Assembly (NCBI GenBank): GCA_004297985.1
Contig: SCRA01000086.1
Span: 30,652 to 94,651 of the forward strand
DNA: 64,000 bases
Direction of reading: 5' to 3'
Source: a bacterium
Lineage (GTDB): Bacteria; Vulcanimicrobiota; Vulcanimicrobiia; Vulcanimicrobiales; SCRA01
Shown here in pieces: positions 37,331-47,211 of the stretch. The position numbers and the translations under genes are program-made. Numbering within the stretch: position 1 is the stretch's first letter; the number at the start of each line of letters is the position of its first letter. The notes under the pieces were generated by a model. It saw only the letters and a list, made by a program, of their open reading frames with translations. It searched no databases and was not told the DNA's origin.

Positions 37331-37909
37331 GTGAAACTCGCCGATTGGGCGCGGCGCCAGGGCATCTCCTACACCACGGCCTGGCGCTGGGTCAAGGATG
37401 ACGCGATGCCCGTACCGTGGCACCAGACGGCCAGCGGCACGATCTTGGTCGACGTAGCGCAGGAGCAGGCCACGCAGACTGCCGTAGCGCTCTACGCGCG
37501 CGTGAGCAGCCATGACCAACGCAAGGATCTCGACCGGCAGCTCGCGCGGCTCTCGCAGCACGCCGCTGAGCAGAAGCTCCACGTCGTTGAAGCTGTCGCT
37601 GAAGTCGGTTCGGGATTGAACGGCAAACGCCGCAAGCTGCTCCGTCTTCTGTCGGACGCGAAGATCACTGCCATCGTGGTCGAGCATCGGGACCGCTTCG
37701 CGCGTTTTGGCTCGGAGTACCTGGAAGCATCGCTTGCAGCATCGGGGCGTCGACTCATTGTAGTTGATTCATCCGAAATGAACGATGATCTCGTGCAGGA
37801 TATGATTGCCGTGTTGACGAGCTTCTGCGCACGACGGTACGGGCGGCGGTCGGCCCGCAATCGCGCGATCAGTATCGAGCGCGCGCTAGCCCGGCAGGCA
37901 ACGACATGA
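37331..37909 (+). CDS. tnpA: IS607-family serine recombinase (TnpA)
   Basis: Transposase of IS607-type elements, 192 residues, near the usual 190-220. An N-terminal MerR-like helix-turn-helix (LADWARRQGISYTTAWRWVK) precedes the serine-recombinase domain. The nucleophile is expected at Ser59 in ALYARVSSHDQ, with VVEHRDRFARFG carrying the conserved Arg residues. The C-terminus ends AIERALA-like (ARNRAISIERALA). The frame is intact, so it could still be active. It overlaps the start of a broken tnpB by four bases, the normal IS607 order. Confidence 0.93.
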   Translation: MKLADWARRQGISYTTAWRWVKDDAMPVPWHQTASGTILVDVAQEQATQTAVALYARVSSHDQRKDLDRQLARLSQHAAEQKLHVVEAVAEVGSGLNGKRRKLLRLLSDAKITAIVVEHRDRFARFGSEYLEASLAASGRRLIVVDSSEMNDDLVQDMIAVLTSFCARRYGRRSARNRAISIERALARQATT

Positions 37910-38530
37910 TCCTAGCCCATTGCATCCGCTTGGTCCCAACGCCCGAGCAGGAAGCGTATTTCCGTCGCGCGTGCGGCGTCGCCGCTGCGCAGATACCTAC
38001 AGAAACTCAAACGCCTTTCTCGTTCACTCTCGCGTAAGCAGCGCGGCTCGCGCAATCGTTCCAAAGCGAAAACCAATCTCGTACGATTGCACCGCCGCAT
38101 CGCCGACATTCGAGCTGATGCGTTGCACAAGCTTACGACGCACCTGACTCGCTACCGAATCATCGTGATCGAAGACCTCAACGTTGCCGGCATGCTGGCA
38201 AACCGGCGTCTCTCGCGGGCGATTGCCGACGTCGGTTTCTTCGAGTTTCGCCGGCAGTTGGTATACAAAGCGGGGATGGCTGGTTCGACGATTATCGTTG
38301 CCGATCGGTGGTTTGCGTCATCGAAGCTTTGCTCGGCATGCGGCGAGAAGAATGAGAATCTCACGCTCTCGGAGCGTTTTTGGACGTGCGCGTCGTGCGG
38401 CGCGTCCCACGACCGCGATCTCAATGCGGCATGTAATCTCGCGCGACTCCCGGAGAGTTCACCCGGGGCAGCCCATGGAGCCGAAGGCGCTGGCGGCGAG
38501 GATCACCTCGCCGTGGAACCGGCGGCGTAG
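37906..38530 (+). pseudogene. tnpB: tnpB (RNA-guided nuclease) with internal deletion and frameshift
   Basis: The first 26 codons (MILAHCIRLVPTPEQEAYFRRACGVA) are a normal TnpB start. Near 37975-37988 the frame breaks and jumps into the C-terminal part: RYLQKLKRLSRSLSRKQRGS, then IVIEDLNVAGM (RuvC-II Glu), a zinc ribbon (CSACGEKNE ... CASCG) and HDRDLNAACNLAR (RuvC-III Asp). Roughly the middle 170-200 residues are missing, including the RuvC-I Asp and most of the WED/REC region. Cleavage is therefore not expected. A downstream C-terminal fragment could be translated from an internal start, but nothing shows that it is. Confidence 0.85.
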
Positions 38531-38544
38531 AAGTGGGAACGAGG

Positions 38545-38567
38545 CTATAGGCAAGGTTTGCCTATAG
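38545..38567 (+). ncRNA. Hairpin at IS right end, candidate omega-RNA 3' stem
   Basis: A perfect 10-bp stem, CTATAGGCAA with TTGCCTATAG, and a GGT loop, 14 bases after the tnpB stop. In IS605/IS607 elements the omega-RNA scaffold ends in such a structure at the right end, followed by the guide taken from flanking DNA. The stem is seen; the RNA is inferred. There is no T-tract, so it is unlikely to be a terminator. Confidence 0.4.
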
Positions 38568-38593
38568 AATCGAGAACGGTAAGAGGGGACGAG

Positions 38594-38622
38594 CGTAGGG
38601 CGTCGAACGCACGGGCCCTACG
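38594..38622 (+). other. Hairpin in the greA leader
   Basis: CGTAGGGC (38594-38601) pairs with GCCCTACG (38615-38622) around a 13-base loop, about 105 bases before greA. No U-tract follows. It may be an mRNA leader structure. The rest of 38571-38726 holds no gene I can support; the greA promoter should lie here. Confidence 0.35.
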
Positions 38623-38726
38623 TCGTCGGACAGGGCTTAGGGGCTTCGGCCATGGGCCCACGGCGACGATCCTGTTATCTGCCCCCCGGTCGCCGAGGAG
38701 CGGCCGCGCGGGACCGGAGGTCGAGG

Positions 38727-39230
38727 GTGAACGAGAAAGAGATCGTCTTAACGGCAGAAGGGCTCCAGAAGCTCGAAGAGGAGCTCGATCACCTCAAGAC
38801 GGTCCATCGCCAAGAAGTGAACGAGCGCATCCGTCAGGCCAAAGAATTCGGCGACATCACGGAGAACGCCGAATACGAAGACGCCAAACAGGAACAAGCG
38901 TTCGTCGAGGGCCGGATTCTCAAGCTCGAGGCGATGATTCGCAACGCCAGGCTGATCGACGAGAGCGAATTCACCAGCGGTGAGGTCCATCTGGGCGCCA
39001 CCGTCAAAGTGAAGGATGTGACCAATAATCGCTCCTTCGAGTTCACGATCGTGGGCAGCGCCGAGTCCGACCCGGCCAACCAGCGCGTCTCCAACGAGGC
39101 GCCTATCGGTCGAGCGCTGATGGGCAAGAAGAAGGGCGATGAAGTCGTCGTCATCACGCCCAAAGGCAGCGTAAACTATAAAGTCGAGCAGATCAAGTCG
39201 CAGAAGAAAGCGGCGAAAAAAGCAGGATAG
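38727..39230 (+). CDS. greA: Transcription elongation factor GreA
   Basis: GreA stimulates transcript cleavage in backtracked RNA polymerase. The protein has 167 residues, slightly longer than the usual 158 because of a Lys-rich tail ([10 protein letters not shown]). The N-terminal coiled coil ([19 protein letters not shown]) carries the tip acidic residues in [17 protein letters not shown]. The C-terminal FKBP-like domain includes [15 protein letters not shown]. The GTG at 38727 has GGAGG six bases upstream (38716-38720); the longer frame from 38652 lacks family-like sequence. lysS follows after about 60 bases, a common pairing. Confidence 0.96.
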   Translation: MNEKEIVLTAEGLQKLEEELDHLKTVHRQEVNERIRQAKEFGDITENAEYEDAKQEQAFVEGRILKLEAMIRNARLIDESEFTSGEVHLGATVKVKDVTNNRSFEFTIVGSAESDPANQRVSNEAPIGRALMGKKKGDEVVVITPKGSVNYKVEQIKSQKKAAKKAG

Positions 39231-39289
39231 AGGAATTCTTGAAAGGACAGGGCTCTCGCGAGCCGAGCGGAGCGGAGCGAGAGGGACAC

Positions 39290-40792
39290 ATGGAGACGCT
39301 TGAGCTAGGGGCCCGCGAAGCGGAACTGATTGCGGCCAGGCGAGAAAACCTGGCCGCGCTTCGTTCCATGGGGGCGGATCCATACGCCATCACGCGTTTC
39401 AACGTAACCGCCAAGGCCAGCGAGCTGCAGCGGCGCTTCACCGATCTTCCCGCCGGCGAGCATCGTGCGGAGCACTTCGCGGTCGCGGGGCGCGTGATGC
39501 TGCTGCGTGGCCAAGGCAACATCGCGTTCGCCGACCTCTGGGACGAGAGCGGCAAGATCCAACTGTTCTTGAAGTCCGACGTGGTGGGAAAGGTGCGGCT
39601 CAAGGCCTTCCAGCGCTACGTCGATCGCGGCGATCTGCTGGGCGTGCAGGGGCGCATCGCGCGAACGAAGCTCGGTGAGCTCTCCCTACTGGTGGAGCAG
39701 TACGACGTTCTCGGCAAGGCGCTGGCGCCGCTCCCGGATAAGTGGCATGGTCTGGTCGACGTCGAGCGCCGCTATCGCCAGCGTTACCTCGACTTGGCCG
39801 TCAATCCCGAGGTGCGCGACGTCTTCCTGATGCGCTCGCGTATCATCGCGGAGATGCGCCGTTTCCTCGAGGCCCGTAACTTCGTGGAAGTCGAGACGCC
39901 GGTGCTCATCAATATCGCCGGCGGCGCGACGGCACGCCCCTTCCAGACGCACCACAACGCCCTCGGCCTCGACCTCAACTTACGCATTGCCACGGAGCTC
40001 TACTTGAAGCGCCTAGTGGTGGGCGGCATCGAGCGCGTCTACGAGATCGGCCGCATCTTCCGCAACGAGGGGATCGACACCAAGCACAACCCCGAGTTCA
40101 CGATGATGGAGCTCTATGCGGCCTACTGGAGCTACGAGGAGATGGCCCAGTTCACCGAGGAGCTGCTCGCGCACCTGGTGGCGATGGTAACGGACGGCGG
40201 AAACACGCTAGCCTATGGGGAGCGAACGCTCGACTTCCGTCGCCCCTTCAAGCGCATCAAGTACCTCGATGCGCTGCGCGAGTACGGCGGCTATGCGCGT
40301 GCCGACCTGCTCGACGTCGAGCCGGCCGTTCGCATCGCAGAATCGCTCGGTATCCCCAAGCCTCCGTCGCATACGCATGCTCTCGACAAGATCTTCGAGA
40401 CCGTGGTCGAGCCGCATCTCGTCGACCCGACCTTCGTGATGGACATCCCCGTTCTGCTCTCGCCGCTGGCCAAGAGGCGTGCCGACGATCCGCAGCTGAC
40501 GGAGCGCTTCGAGCTGTTCATCGCGAATATGGAGGCCTGCAACGCCTTCTCGGAACTCAATGACCCCGACGATCAGCGTGGGCGCTTCGAAGAACAGGCA
40601 CGCGATCGCGATGCCGGCGACGCCGAGGCGCCGCCCCCGGACTGGGACTTCATCGCGGCGCTGGAAGTGGGGATGCCGCCGACAGCCGGCATCGGGATCG
40701 GAATCGACCGCCTTGTCATGTATCTCACGAACCAGCAGTCGATTCGCGACGTGATCCTCTTCCCGCTCCAGCGGCCCATTACCGAGCGTTAG
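39290..40792 (+). CDS. lysS: Lysyl-tRNA synthetase, class II
   Basis: Charges tRNA-Lys with lysine in the cytosol; 500 residues, as in E. coli LysS. An OB-fold anticodon-binding domain comes first ([20 protein letters not shown]). Class II motif 1 (FVEVETPVL), motif 2 ([13 protein letters not shown], then [11 protein letters not shown]) and motif 3 ([14 protein letters not shown]) follow in order. ATG at 39290 with GAGGGAC upstream is preferred; the in-frame start at 39239 would add residues unlike the family. A GC-rich hairpin (GGCTC/GAGCC) lies in the gap after greA. The stop overlaps the convergent next gene by three bases. Confidence 0.97.
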   Translation: METLELGAREAELIAARRENLAALRSMGADPYAITRFNVTAKASELQRRFTDLPAGEHRAEHFAVAGRVMLLRGQGNIAFADLWDESGKIQLFLKSDVVGKVRLKAFQRYVDRGDLLGVQGRIARTKLGELSLLVEQYDVLGKALAPLPDKWHGLVDVERRYRQRYLDLAVNPEVRDVFLMRSRIIAEMRRFLEARNFVEVETPVLINIAGGATARPFQTHHNALGLDLNLRIATELYLKRLVVGGIERVYEIGRIFRNEGIDTKHNPEFTMMELYAAYWSYEEMAQFTEELLAHLVAMVTDGGNTLAYGERTLDFRRPFKRIKYLDALREYGGYARADLLDVEPAVRIAESLGIPKPPSHTHALDKIFETVVEPHLVDPTFVMDIPVLLSPLAKRRADDPQLTERFELFIANMEACNAFSELNDPDDQRGRFEEQARDRDAGDAEAPPPDWDFIAALEVGMPPTAGIGIGIDRLVMYLTNQQSIRDVILFPLQRPITER

Positions 40793-41238
40793 TCGTTATC
40801 GTCGCGGTCCCCGCCGTGGCGGCCGTGGTGCTTGTACTGGCCGCGGTGCAAGCCGTTGTCGTGATGCCACGTGTAGGCACGGGCGTATTGCCCGCATCGC
40901 TCGCCGTCGCCGTCGTAGTCGCAGGGGCTCTGGCCGTTGTTGCTGAGGTAGTAGCTCTGCCCGTTAGGGTAGACGACGCGCCCGTCGGCGTAGACGGTTC
41001 CGCCGTTGCGCGTGTAGCCGACGACGGTGTCGTGCGCGACCTGCTTGTGGTGGTAGTTGTTGTAGAGGATGATCGCGGTAGTCACTGCGACGGCACCTAG
41101 GATGATGTTGCGCGTCGAGCGTTGGCCCGCAGTTTCCGCAAGGCTCGGGGTAAGCGTCCCCAGCAGCAGCACCATCGCCAGGGCGATCGCAAAGGCACCT
41201 CGTGCGAACACTGGGTGGCGGCGTACGGCATCGGTCAT
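40789..41238 (-). CDS. Small secreted/membrane-anchored protein, unknown function
   Basis: A 149-residue protein starting at ATG 41238 with AAGGAGAG eight bases upstream. The signal peptide (hydrophobic [15 protein letters not shown], cleavage after SLAE) is followed by a second hydrophobic stretch [17 protein letters not shown] Gly/Tyr/Asn-rich region follows ([20 protein letters not shown]), and the tail is His/Asp-rich ([14 protein letters not shown]). The His-rich tail could bind metal, but no family is recognised. Its stop overlaps the convergent lysS stop (TTAG). Confidence 0.72.
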   Translation of the reverse strand: MTDAVRRHPVFARGAFAIALAMVLLLGTLTPSLAETAGQRSTRNIILGAVAVTTAIILYNNYHHKQVAHDTVVGYTRNGGTVYADGRVVYPNGQSYYLSNNGQSPCDYDGDGERCGQYARAYTWHHDNGLHRGQYKHHGRHGGDRDDND

Positions 41239-41314
41239 TGTCAACTCTCCTTCTACCGATGCGCAACGACAACGGGGCGGCAGTTAGTTCCTGCGTGCGT
41301 TCGTGTGGGCCGCG

Positions 41315-44032
41315 TCACCCCGTGACGCGCAGCCCCGCGGCGATGCCGTTGATCGAGAGGCGGATCGCGTCGAGGATGGCGGGCTCGGCGGTTGCCTGGT
41401 CACGGGCACGGCGCACGAGGCGCATCTGCAGGAGAGAGATGGGGTCGACGTACGGGTTACGCAGTGCGATGCTGCCGGCGATCACGGGGTCGCTTGCCAG
41501 CAGATGCGGCTGGTCGAGGATGGTCAGCACGGCCTGCTCGGTGCGCTCGTACTCCGCGCCGACGAGCGAGACGAAGCGCGTACGCAAGGAGGCGTCGTCG
41601 ACCAGCGTGCACGCGTAGCGGGAGAAGATGTCGAGATCGGCCGTGGCCAGCGCACGCTCGACGCTGCGCGTCACCGCCTCGAAGAACGGGAAGGCGCGTG
41701 CCGCTTCTTGCAGCTCGCTCTGCCGCCCGCGCTCCAGCTCGTGGGCGACGGCGCTGCCGAAACCATACCAGGCGGGAAGCAGCGCGCGCGTCTGCGTCCA
41801 CGCGAAGGTCCAGGGGATCGCGCGTAAGTCCTCGATAGCCCCGCTCTGGCCCCGGCGCGCCGGGCGCGAGCTGATCTGCAAGCTGGCGATCTCGCCGATC
41901 GGTGTACAGCGCTCGAAGAAGCGCAGGAAGTCGGGGTCGTCAACGAGCGAGCGATAGGCGGCGTAGGCGCGTTGGGAGAGCGCCTCGAGTTCGGGTGCCC
42001 AGCGCTCGTGATCGAGCGCGGCGTCCTCGCCCAAGGAGCGGTAGACGGAGGTGGTGAGCAGTTCGAGGTTGCGACGCGCAAGCGAGGGGAGGCCGTAGCG
42101 CGAGGCGATCACTTCGCCTTGCTCGGTCACCTTGAATCGGCCGTTGTGGCTCTCGGGCGGCTGCGTGGCCATCGCGCGGCGCGGGTCGGCTGCTCCGCGC
42201 CCCAGCGAGCCGCCCCGTCCGTGGAAGAAACGCAGGTGCACGCCGTACTCGGCGGCCACGGCGCACAGGCGGCGCTGCGCTTGGTAGATCTCCCAGCTCG
42301 CGGTGAGTAGGCCGCCGCTCTTGTTCGAGTCGGAGTAGCCGAGCATGATCTCCCAGAGATCATCCGCTTGGGCAATCGCGGCGCGGAAGGGTACGGTGTC
42401 GAGCAGCGTCCTGCAGACGGCAGGCGCCGCGCGCAGATCCTCGATGCTCTCGAAGAGCGGAACGCAGGGGATCGCCCCCGCGTCGAAGGCGCCGCACTCG
42501 CGCGCCAGCAGCCTCAGCGCGAGCATGTCGGAGGCGGAAGTCGTGCCGGAGAGAACCAGACTGCCGATCGCCTCGGGGCCATGCGCGGCGCGCACGGCGG
42601 CCACGGCGCGCAGCGAAGCCAGCAGCTCCTCCGCCGGCGCGGAGAGCGCGCAGTGGCGCGGCAGCAGAGGACGCGCGCCCGCCAGCTCGCGCAGGAGCCG
42701 CGTCATTCGCTCCCCCTCGCCGCACGCGGAGAGCGGCTTTACGCTGGGCTCGACGGCGGCGAGGATCTCGTCCAGCGTCCCCAGGACGCGGCGTTGGTGT
42801 TGGCGCCATTCAAGCGGGCAGAGGACGAAGCCGAAGATCGCCAGACGGCGCCGCAGGCGCGCCAATGGTGCCGCCGTCTCCAGCGCGTCGTGCTCGCGCA
42901 GGCTCTCCCAGACGAGATCCAATTCCTCGGCGAAGGCCGCGGCGTCGGCGTAGCCGCCGTCGCGCCGCTCCAGGGCGAGCGCGAGGCGGCGGTGCATGAA
43001 GGCCATCTTGCGCCGGTACGGCTCCGCGCTCTGCCGTGGTCCGATAGCGTAGCGCACGTCGCTCAGCTCGCGCTCGTCGCGCTCCAGCGATCTCAGCAGC
43101 GCCGGTGAGGCGCCCACGCGTGCGCTGTCTTGTGAGAGGCGCGCGTTGAGCGCGGCGATGTCTTGTTGATATCGTTCGAGGATGAAACGGCGCGCGTCGT
43201 CGGCGGCCGAGGCTGTCACCTCCGGAGTGACGTTGGGGTTACCGTCGCGGTCGCCGCCTACCCAACTGTGGAAATGCAGGAACGTCGGCACATCCGGCGC
43301 ACGTTCGCCGAGGCGCTCGGCCAGCCGCCGCTCCAGGCGTTCGAAGAGCAGAGTTCCCTCCTCGACCAGCGTCTCGCGGAACCAGGCCAAGGCGTTGCGC
43401 ACTTCGTCGTGCACCGTTGGCGGCGTGACATAGAGCTCGTTGCTCTCCCAGAGCAGGAGGATCTGCGCGCGCAGCTCGCGCTCGACGTCGGAGCGCTCCT
43501 CGGGCGTCAAGACGTGCTCCTCGAGCGCGCGCAGGAGCGCCGCCACGGCGCCGATCTTCTCGATCGTCGTGCGGCGCTGGACTTCCGTAGGATGCGCGGT
43601 CACGACCAGCGTGATCTCCAGCGCTTGGAGCGTGCGATCGACGCTCTCGGCATCGCGCGGACCGAGGGTTGCGGCCAGCTCGTCGAGCGAGCCGCGCTGC
43701 GGGGGCTCGTTGTGCAGCGCACGCTCGCGGCGGCGCCGCTCCCGATGGAGTTGCTCGGCGAGGTTGACCATCAAGAAATAGAGCGCGAAGGCGCGAATGA
43801 CGTCGACCGATTGCTGCACGGTCAGCGCGTCGAGCAGGGCGTCCAGCTCCGCCTCGACCGCCGCCGTCGGCTCGCGCCGCCGCCGCCGCGTGAGCGCGCG
43901 GATCTGCTCGACACGGTCGTACGTCCCGGGCGCCGCATGCAGGCGCAGGACGTCACCCACCATGCGCCCCAGCATGTTGACGTGTTCGCGCAGCGCCGGC
44001 GCGATCGGCTCACTGCGCGGTAAAGCCGCCAT
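41315..44032 (-). CDS. ppc: Phosphoenolpyruvate carboxylase
   Basis: Adds bicarbonate to PEP to give oxaloacetate, the anaplerotic feed of the TCA cycle. It has 905 residues, the usual bacterial length. The catalytic His147 is in TLVVTAHPTEVQRRT. WVGGDRDGNPNVT, the PEP-binding GYSDSNKSGG and the mobile-loop FHGRGGSLGRGA are all present, and the C-terminus ends SINGIAAGLRVTG. The start at 44032 overlaps the upstream SDR stop by 23 bases, so the two genes are probably coupled. No pyruvate kinase or other PEP gene is adjacent. Confidence 0.97.
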   Translation of the reverse strand: MAALPRSEPIAPALREHVNMLGRMVGDVLRLHAAPGTYDRVEQIRALTRRRRREPTAAVEAELDALLDALTVQQSVDVIRAFALYFLMVNLAEQLHRERRRRERALHNEPPQRGSLDELAATLGPRDAESVDRTLQALEITLVVTAHPTEVQRRTTIEKIGAVAALLRALEEHVLTPEERSDVERELRAQILLLWESNELYVTPPTVHDEVRNALAWFRETLVEEGTLLFERLERRLAERLGERAPDVPTFLHFHSWVGGDRDGNPNVTPEVTASAADDARRFILERYQQDIAALNARLSQDSARVGASPALLRSLERDERELSDVRYAIGPRQSAEPYRRKMAFMHRRLALALERRDGGYADAAAFAEELDLVWESLREHDALETAAPLARLRRRLAIFGFVLCPLEWRQHQRRVLGTLDEILAAVEPSVKPLSACGEGERMTRLLRELAGARPLLPRHCALSAPAEELLASLRAVAAVRAAHGPEAIGSLVLSGTTSASDMLALRLLARECGAFDAGAIPCVPLFESIEDLRAAPAVCRTLLDTVPFRAAIAQADDLWEIMLGYSDSNKSGGLLTASWEIYQAQRRLCAVAAEYGVHLRFFHGRGGSLGRGAADPRRAMATQPPESHNGRFKVTEQGEVIASRYGLPSLARRNLELLTTSVYRSLGEDAALDHERWAPELEALSQRAYAAYRSLVDDPDFLRFFERCTPIGEIASLQISSRPARRGQSGAIEDLRAIPWTFAWTQTRALLPAWYGFGSAVAHELERGRQSELQEAARAFPFFEAVTRSVERALATADLDIFSRYACTLVDDASLRTRFVSLVGAEYERTEQAVLTILDQPHLLASDPVIAGSIALRNPYVDPISLLQMRLVRRARDQATAEPAILDAIRLSINGIAAGLRVTG

Positions 44033-44786
44033 CGACCGTCAGTACCGACCCCGTGATGTACGACGAGGCATTGGAGGCTAGGAAGACGACGGCACCGGCG
44101 AGCTCGTCAGGATTGGCGATGCGCCCCAGCGGGATACGCGCGATCAACGCGGGGCCGAGTTTGGGATGCTCGGCCAACCCTTTCGTCAAGTCCGTGGCGA
44201 AGTAGCCGGGAGCGATGGCGTTGACACGCGCGCCGTGCGGAGCGAGCTCCAGAGCGAGCGAGCGCGTGAATTGGTCGAGTGCGCCTTTGGCCGCGGCGTA
44301 GGCCGCCAGGCGCCCGTCACCGACTTGACCGAGCACGGAGGAGATATTGATGATCGAGCCACGTCCGCGCTGTTTCATGTGCGGTGTCGCGGCGCGCGAG
44401 CAGTAGAAGGCGCCGCGCAGATCGACTTCCAGAATCTCGTCCCAGGCGGCGTTCTCGATCTGCTCGATGCTGGTGAAGAGCGGGCTGATGCCCGCGTTGT
44501 TGATCAGCACGTCGACGCCGCCGTGCTTGCGCTCGACGTGCGCGAAGAGCGCAGAGACCTGCCCCGCATCGCGGACGTTGCAGGCCATGCCTACAGCCTG
44601 GCAGCCCAGTGAGGTGAGCTCGCGCGCGGCGTGCTCCGTCCCTTCGACGGTGCGCCCGCAGAGGATGAGCGAGGCCCCTGCCGCACCCAGCGCGGCCGCC
44701 ATCGCAAAACCCAGACCGCGCGTGCCTCCGGTGACGACGGCGGTATGCCCTTCCAGCGAGAAGAGATCGATCAAGCTCTGCTGCAT
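44010..44786 (-). CDS. Short-chain dehydrogenase/reductase (SDR, classical)
   Basis: NAD(P)-dependent oxidoreductase of 258 residues. The cofactor motif TGGTRGLG is at 19-26, NNAG at 97-100, and the catalytic Ser150, Tyr163 and Lys167 (YAAAK) are complete. The C-terminus, ASSYITGSVLTVDGGF, is typical of FabG/gluconate-5-dehydrogenase-like enzymes. ATG at 44786 is chosen; upstream codons run into the truA promoter region. It precedes ppc with overlap. The substrate is not predictable from sequence. Confidence 0.92.
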   Translation of the reverse strand: MQQSLIDLFSLEGHTAVVTGGTRGLGFAMAAALGAAGASLILCGRTVEGTEHAARELTSLGCQAVGMACNVRDAGQVSALFAHVERKHGGVDVLINNAGISPLFTSIEQIENAAWDEILEVDLRGAFYCSRAATPHMKQRGRGSIINISSVLGQVGDGRLAAYAAAKGALDQFTRSLALELAPHGARVNAIAPGYFATDLTKGLAEHPKLGPALIARIPLGRIANPDELAGAVVFLASNASSYITGSVLTVDGGFTAQ

Positions 44787-44843
44787 GGCCTTTTGTGCGA
44801 CGTCGAGGTGTCCGCTCCCCGCCGGAAGAAGCCTTGGAGCGGC

Positions 44844-45614
44844 ATGAGAACGATCCGGCTCGTCGTCGAGTACGACGGCAGCGGGTTTCATGGTTTGCAG
44901 TTCCAGCCCGCGTTGCGTACGGTAGCGGGCGTGCTGGGGGAAGCCGTGGCCACGCTCCTGCGCGGGCCTGTCAACATCACCGCCGCGGGGCGGACCGATG
45001 CCGGCGTCCACGCTACGGCGCAGATCGCGTCGTTCGCCACGCAGAGCGCATTCCCGTTACACAAGCTGGCGCCCGCGCTCAACGCGCTGCTGCCGCACGA
45101 TCTCGCCGTGCGCGAGGCTGAAGAGATGCCGGCGGGCTTCTCCGCGCGCTTCTCGGCGCAGGCGCGGCACTATCGCTACGCCATCCTCAACCGCCCGCAA
45201 CGCTCGGCGCTGCTGCGCACCCGCGTCCACCACGCTTGGCATCCCATCGACGTCGAGATATTCAATCGCGCGGCGCGTGCAGGGCTGGGCGAGCACGACT
45301 TCCGCGCCTTCTGCGGCGTGCTGCCCGAGCTAGGCGGTACGGTGCGCCTGCTTCGCGAGTTCGAGGCGGAACGCCGCGGCGAGCTGGTGATGGTGCGGGT
45401 GAGCGGCGTCGGCTTCCTCCACCGCATGGTGCGCGTGCTGGTGGGAACGCTCGTGGAGATGGCGCAAGGGCGTCGCGATCCCGACTCGCTCCGTGCGATC
45501 CTCGACGCGCGCGATCGCCGCCGGGCGGGCTACACGGCACCGGCGGCAGGGCTCTACTTCGCGGGGGTGACCTACGAGGATCGCACGATCCTCGTAGAGC
45601 CGCACCTGTTCTGA
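44844..45614 (+). CDS. truA: tRNA pseudouridine synthase A
   Basis: Isomerises uridines 38-40 in tRNA anticodon stems. It has 256 residues, the usual length. The catalytic Asp52 is in AAGRTDAGVHA. VEYDGSGFHGLQFQP at the N-terminus, the RHYRYAILNR block and GFLHRMVRVLVGTL follow. ATG at 44844 has GGAG about five bases upstream; the longer frame from 44631 runs over the divergent SDR gene. Divergent from SDR-ppc with a 57-base gap. It ends 30 bases before the convergent chemoreceptor stop, with no clear terminator. Confidence 0.95.
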   Translation: MRTIRLVVEYDGSGFHGLQFQPALRTVAGVLGEAVATLLRGPVNITAAGRTDAGVHATAQIASFATQSAFPLHKLAPALNALLPHDLAVREAEEMPAGFSARFSAQARHYRYAILNRPQRSALLRTRVHHAWHPIDVEIFNRAARAGLGEHDFRAFCGVLPELGGTVRLLREFEAERRGELVMVRVSGVGFLHRMVRVLVGTLVEMAQGRRDPDSLRAILDARDRRRAGYTAPAAGLYFAGVTYEDRTILVEPHLF

Positions 45615-45644
45615 TGCGTTCCCGCTAGCGCTCGTGCGGCAGTC

Positions 45645-47066
45645 CTAGTTGCGTGCCGGCTGGAGAAAGCGCGCGGAGGTGACGGCGGGAGCCTGGAGCT
45701 TCACGTGCAGCGTCTTCGCGTGCTCGCCCAGTGCCTCGACGGCGTCGATCTCGCCTTGAGTGGCCGCCTCCAACTCGGCGGCGAGTCGCGCCACGCTCTC
45801 CATGGCCGTGCGCTGCTGGTCGATCGCCTCTATCACGGAGTTGGTAAGGCGGTGCATGGCGGCTACCGTCGCGCTCATCTGTGCGTTGGAGGTGTTCTGC
45901 TCGTCGAGTGAGGTGGTGACGCTGCGCATCAGCGTATTCATCTGCTCGACGGACTCCACGATCGCCCGCGATCCGCCGGCCTGCTCGCGCGCCGTCAGCG
46001 AGATCTGGCTGATGAGGTGGCTGGACTCCGTCACCGAAGCCAGGATCTCCGAGATCGCGCGGCCGGCGCGATCGGCCATCTCCAGGCCCAGGCGTGCCTT
46101 CTCGCCGGAGGCGGTGGTGGAGGTGACGACTTCGGCGGTCTTCTGTTGGATGTCGCGCACCAGGAGCCCGATCTCCTTGGTCGAGGCGGCGGAGTTCTCG
46201 GCCAACTTGCGTACTTCGTCGGCCACGACGGCGAAGCCGCGGCCGTGCTCGCCGGCGCGCGCCGCCTCGATCGCGGCGTTGAGCGCCAGCAGGTTGGTCT
46301 GGTCGGCGATCGTGTCGATCACCTCGACGATGTTGCTGATGCGGGCCGAAGCCTCGCCCAGCTCCTCCATGCGCCGTACGACGTTGCCGATGTCGTCGGC
46401 GATCTCGCGCGTGGACTGCACCAACTGCTCCACCGCCTTGCCGCCGTCGACGGCCTTGGTGTTGGCTTGCAGGGAGAGCTCGTTGGCATTTTGGGCGTTA
46501 CCCGCGACCTGGGAGATCGAGGTTGCCATCTCGGCGATGGCACTGGCGACGCCGTTGACGGTGTCGGCCAGGCCTCCCATCGTATCCGAGACCGAGCGGA
46601 TCGAGGCTACCATCTCCTCCACGGCGGCGGCCTCCGTCTCGACGGCCCCGCCCAGGCGGCGAGCCGCCTCGACCGTGGCGTTGGCCGCGTTGGCCTCTCC
46701 CAAGCCCTCGCGCAGGCGCTTGGAGGCCTCGCGCTGCTGGTCGCTCGACCCCTTGAGGTTGGCCTGCTGCTCGAGGAGCCCCTGGGCGCCGTTGCCGAGG
46801 GCCAGGAGGCGGTCCCGGGCCTCCAGCACAAGGCGCTGGGCGGCGGAGTTGGCCTCCGCCAGGGCGGCCTCGAAGGCATCCTCGGCCCGGTCGCGGGCCC
46901 GTGCTGCAAGGAAGGCTCCGGCCAGGGCCACGGCTGCGGCGGCGAGGGCCAAGCCTGCGCCGATCCAGCCGGCGTGTTTGACGTGGACCGCCAGGGCCAC
47001 GGCGGCCAACACCGCTAGGACGGCGGCGGACCACATGACGATAGAGAGGCGCTTGATCTCGGTCAT
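45645..47066 (-). CDS. Methyl-accepting chemotaxis-type protein without large sensor domain
   Basis: A 473-residue transducer. Two hydrophobic segments at the N-terminus (about 12-28 and 34-54) are separated by only a few residues, so there is no sizeable extracytoplasmic ligand domain. A long coiled coil follows, with the conserved hairpin tip [20 protein letters not shown] and [13 protein letters not shown]. Input may come from the membrane or the cytoplasm. No CheA, CheW or CheY gene is in this window, though the flagellar-type locus lies 3 kb away. The MCP signalling domain is certain; a role in chemotaxis is not. Confidence 0.9.
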   Translation of the reverse strand: MTEIKRLSIVMWSAAVLAVLAAVALAVHVKHAGWIGAGLALAAAAVALAGAFLAARARDRAEDAFEAALAEANSAAQRLVLEARDRLLALGNGAQGLLEQQANLKGSSDQQREASKRLREGLGEANAANATVEAARRLGGAVETEAAAVEEMVASIRSVSDTMGGLADTVNGVASAIAEMATSISQVAGNAQNANELSLQANTKAVDGGKAVEQLVQSTREIADDIGNVVRRMEELGEASARISNIVEVIDTIADQTNLLALNAAIEAARAGEHGRGFAVVADEVRKLAENSAASTKEIGLLVRDIQQKTAEVVTSTTASGEKARLGLEMADRAGRAISEILASVTESSHLISQISLTAREQAGGSRAIVESVEQMNTLMRSVTTSLDEQNTSNAQMSATVAAMHRLTNSVIEAIDQQRTAMESVARLAAELEAATQGEIDAVEALGEHAKTLHVKLQAPAVTSARFLQPARN

Positions 47067-47111
47067 CGACTCCCGGCTCCTTCGTGATGGAGGTGGAAAA
47101 GGGCTTCAGCC

Positions 47112-47141
47112 TTGACATCGGCAGGTATGAGCCGCTAGAAT
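47112..47141 (+). promoter_or_regulatory. Promoter of rplM-rpsI
   Basis: TTGACA (47112-47117), an 18-base spacer and TAGAAT (47136-47141). It predicts a leader of about 65 bases before rplM. Confidence 0.8.
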
Positions 47142-47160
47142 AGCGCGGTTCGGATTCGCC

Positions 47161-47193
47161 GGGCCAGGAGTCTGGCGAGCCCCCTTTTCGTTT
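47161..47193 (+). promoter_or_regulatory. Hairpin with T-rich tail in the rplM leader
   Basis: GCCAG (47163-47167) pairs with CTGGC (47172-47176) around GAGT, followed by GAGCCCCCTTTTCGTTT. It looks like a weak terminator inside the leader and might serve as an attenuator or binding site for L13 feedback. The stem is short, so this is tentative. Confidence 0.4.
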
Positions 47194-47211
47194 GCCACAA
47201 GCGAGTAACCG

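Larger units (their letters stand above)
37331..38570 (+). mobile_element. IS607-type insertion sequence, partly degraded
   Basis: An intact serine-recombinase gene followed by a tnpB with a large internal deletion, and a stable hairpin 15 bases beyond its stop. IS607 elements have no terminal inverted repeats and make no target duplication, so the ends are approximate. The left end should lie within 37254-37330 and the right end just after the hairpin near 38570. It sits between the quinate-dehydrogenase-like gene and greA. Confidence 0.75.
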
